Source of the DNA: Pseudomonadota bacterium
Lineage (GTDB): Bacteria; Myxococcota_A; UBA796; CAJQPC01
Length of the DNA stretch: 64,000 bases
Assembly (NCBI GenBank): GCA_024228935.1
Contig: JAAESX010000148.1
Location: 62,001-126,000 of the forward strand
Direction of reading: 5' to 3'
Made by a program: the position numbers and the translations under genes. Below, piece by piece: positions 63,620 to 64,000 of the stretch; the stretch's first letter is position 1; the number at the start of each line of letters is the position of its first letter. Under the pieces are notes generated by a model that saw only the letters and a program-made list of their open reading frames with translations, searched no databases and had not been told where the DNA came from.

Positions 63620-64000
63620 TCCTGCTCCTCGCCGGACTCGCCCAGGCCGACCCTGCCCAGCGCTCCCTCACCGCGGGCATCACCCTCCCCTGGCTGAGCC
63701 ACCCCGGCCTGGTGGTCGGAGCCCAACAGCCCTTGGGCGAGGGCGTTTGGTTCGCCGGCGTCGACCTCGCGGGCTGGGTCAATCCGCGAGACTCGCTGCA
63801 CGCGCAAGCCACCCCGAAGCTCGGCGCCGCCTGGGTGCGACCCAGCGGCCGCCATCTCTCCGCAGACCTTGGCGTTGGGCTGGCATCCGAGAGCCTGATC
63901 CTCGGGCACGAGCTCGACCTGGGCGACGGCAGCTCCACGCGGACCTGGGACCACCAGTTCTGGGTCGTGCCGCAGGTGTCGACGCAGGTCTCCTGGCGAC
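63616..64000 (+). CDS. Secreted beta-rich protein, N-terminal part (runs off the right edge)
   Basis: ATG in an ATGA overlap with the TetR gene, open to the end of the window (128 codons). MILLLAGLAQA is a short signal without basic residues, cleaved before DPAQR. The visible mature part alternates strands (GVWFAGVDLAGWVNPRD, HLSADLGVGLASESLILG), as in outer-membrane barrels. If so it is a small porin or lipid transporter; only its continuation can tell. Confidence 0.7.
   Translation, partial: MILLLAGLAQADPAQRSLTAGITLPWLSHPGLVVGAQQPLGEGVWFAGVDLAGWVNPRDSLHAQATPKLGAAWVRPSGRHLSADLGVGLASESLILGHELDLGDGSSTRTWDHQFWVVPQVSTQVSWR

Overview
The window is a GC-rich, densely coded bacterial chromosome segment of 64 kb. 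It holds about 65 protein genes, no rRNA, tRNA, CRISPR array, IS element or prophage that I can see, and no gene-free stretch longer than 200 bases. The content suggests a Myxococcota (delta-proteobacterial) genome. The signs are lipoproteins with Asp/Ser/Thr-rich linkers, MopE-type CN-x-x-DDDCDG repeats, FG-GAP and thrombospondin-3-like calcium repeats, a bacterial mevalonate pathway with a class II HMG-CoA reductase, and a deoxynucleoside kinase. This assignment is inference; no marker gene settles it.

Layout. 1-3.9 kb: two oligopeptide/dipeptide ABC ATPases, a double glutaredoxin/GST-N protein and an acyl-CoA synthetase. 5.2-11.8 kb: a tightly coupled mevalonate operon (HMG-CoA reductase, mevalonate kinase, diphosphomevalonate decarboxylase, phosphomevalonate kinase, type 2 IPP isomerase), followed by glycerate kinase and a peroxiredoxin. 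13.1-17.7 kb: an isopropylmalate-dehydrogenase-like gene, a thiolase, a LeuA-like DRE-TIM enzyme and a frameshifted exported protein. 17.7-20.9 kb (minus strand): deoxynucleoside kinase, panB, panC and two small genes. 21-31 kb: ssb, membrane proteins, an APS-kinase homologue with a class III adenylate cyclase, a hybrid histidine kinase, an SDR, a class III aminotransferase, a decayed FG-GAP/cyclase fusion and an AraC regulator. 31-36.6 kb: GST, old yellow enzyme, methyltransferase and small unknowns. 36.7-56.9 kb: an accessory zone rich in lipoproteins (sulfatase-modifying-factor-like protein, ENPP-type phosphodiesterase, cytochrome-like proteins, SASA esterase, beta-helix protein, PHB-depolymerase-like esterase, MopE/C-type-lectin protein), with a MarR/carotenoid-oxygenase/reductase operon inside it. 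56.9-64 kb: an aldo-keto reductase and radical SAM pair, an AlkD-type repair protein, a GH49-like glycosidase lipoprotein, and a TetR regulator with a four-box operator.

Four observations stand out. First, stop-start overlaps use every NTGA form (ATGA, GTGA, TTGA, CTGA); two genes, including phosphomevalonate kinase, appear to start at CTG. Second, nine predicted lipoproteins have the lipobox Cys at residue 8-11 with no basic n-region; four of these starts are fixed by an in-frame stop just upstream. Third, a small family of cytochrome-like domains (HMxxH, then CxxCH about 75-85 residues later) occurs three times in tandem, and one copy carries a TAG exactly where its paralogue has GAG. Fourth, several genes carry lesions: four single-base frameshifts beside G/C runs, two in-frame TAGs, a likely lost start codon and a gene fusion. 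The frameshifts could be consensus errors and should be checked before any is called a pseudogene.
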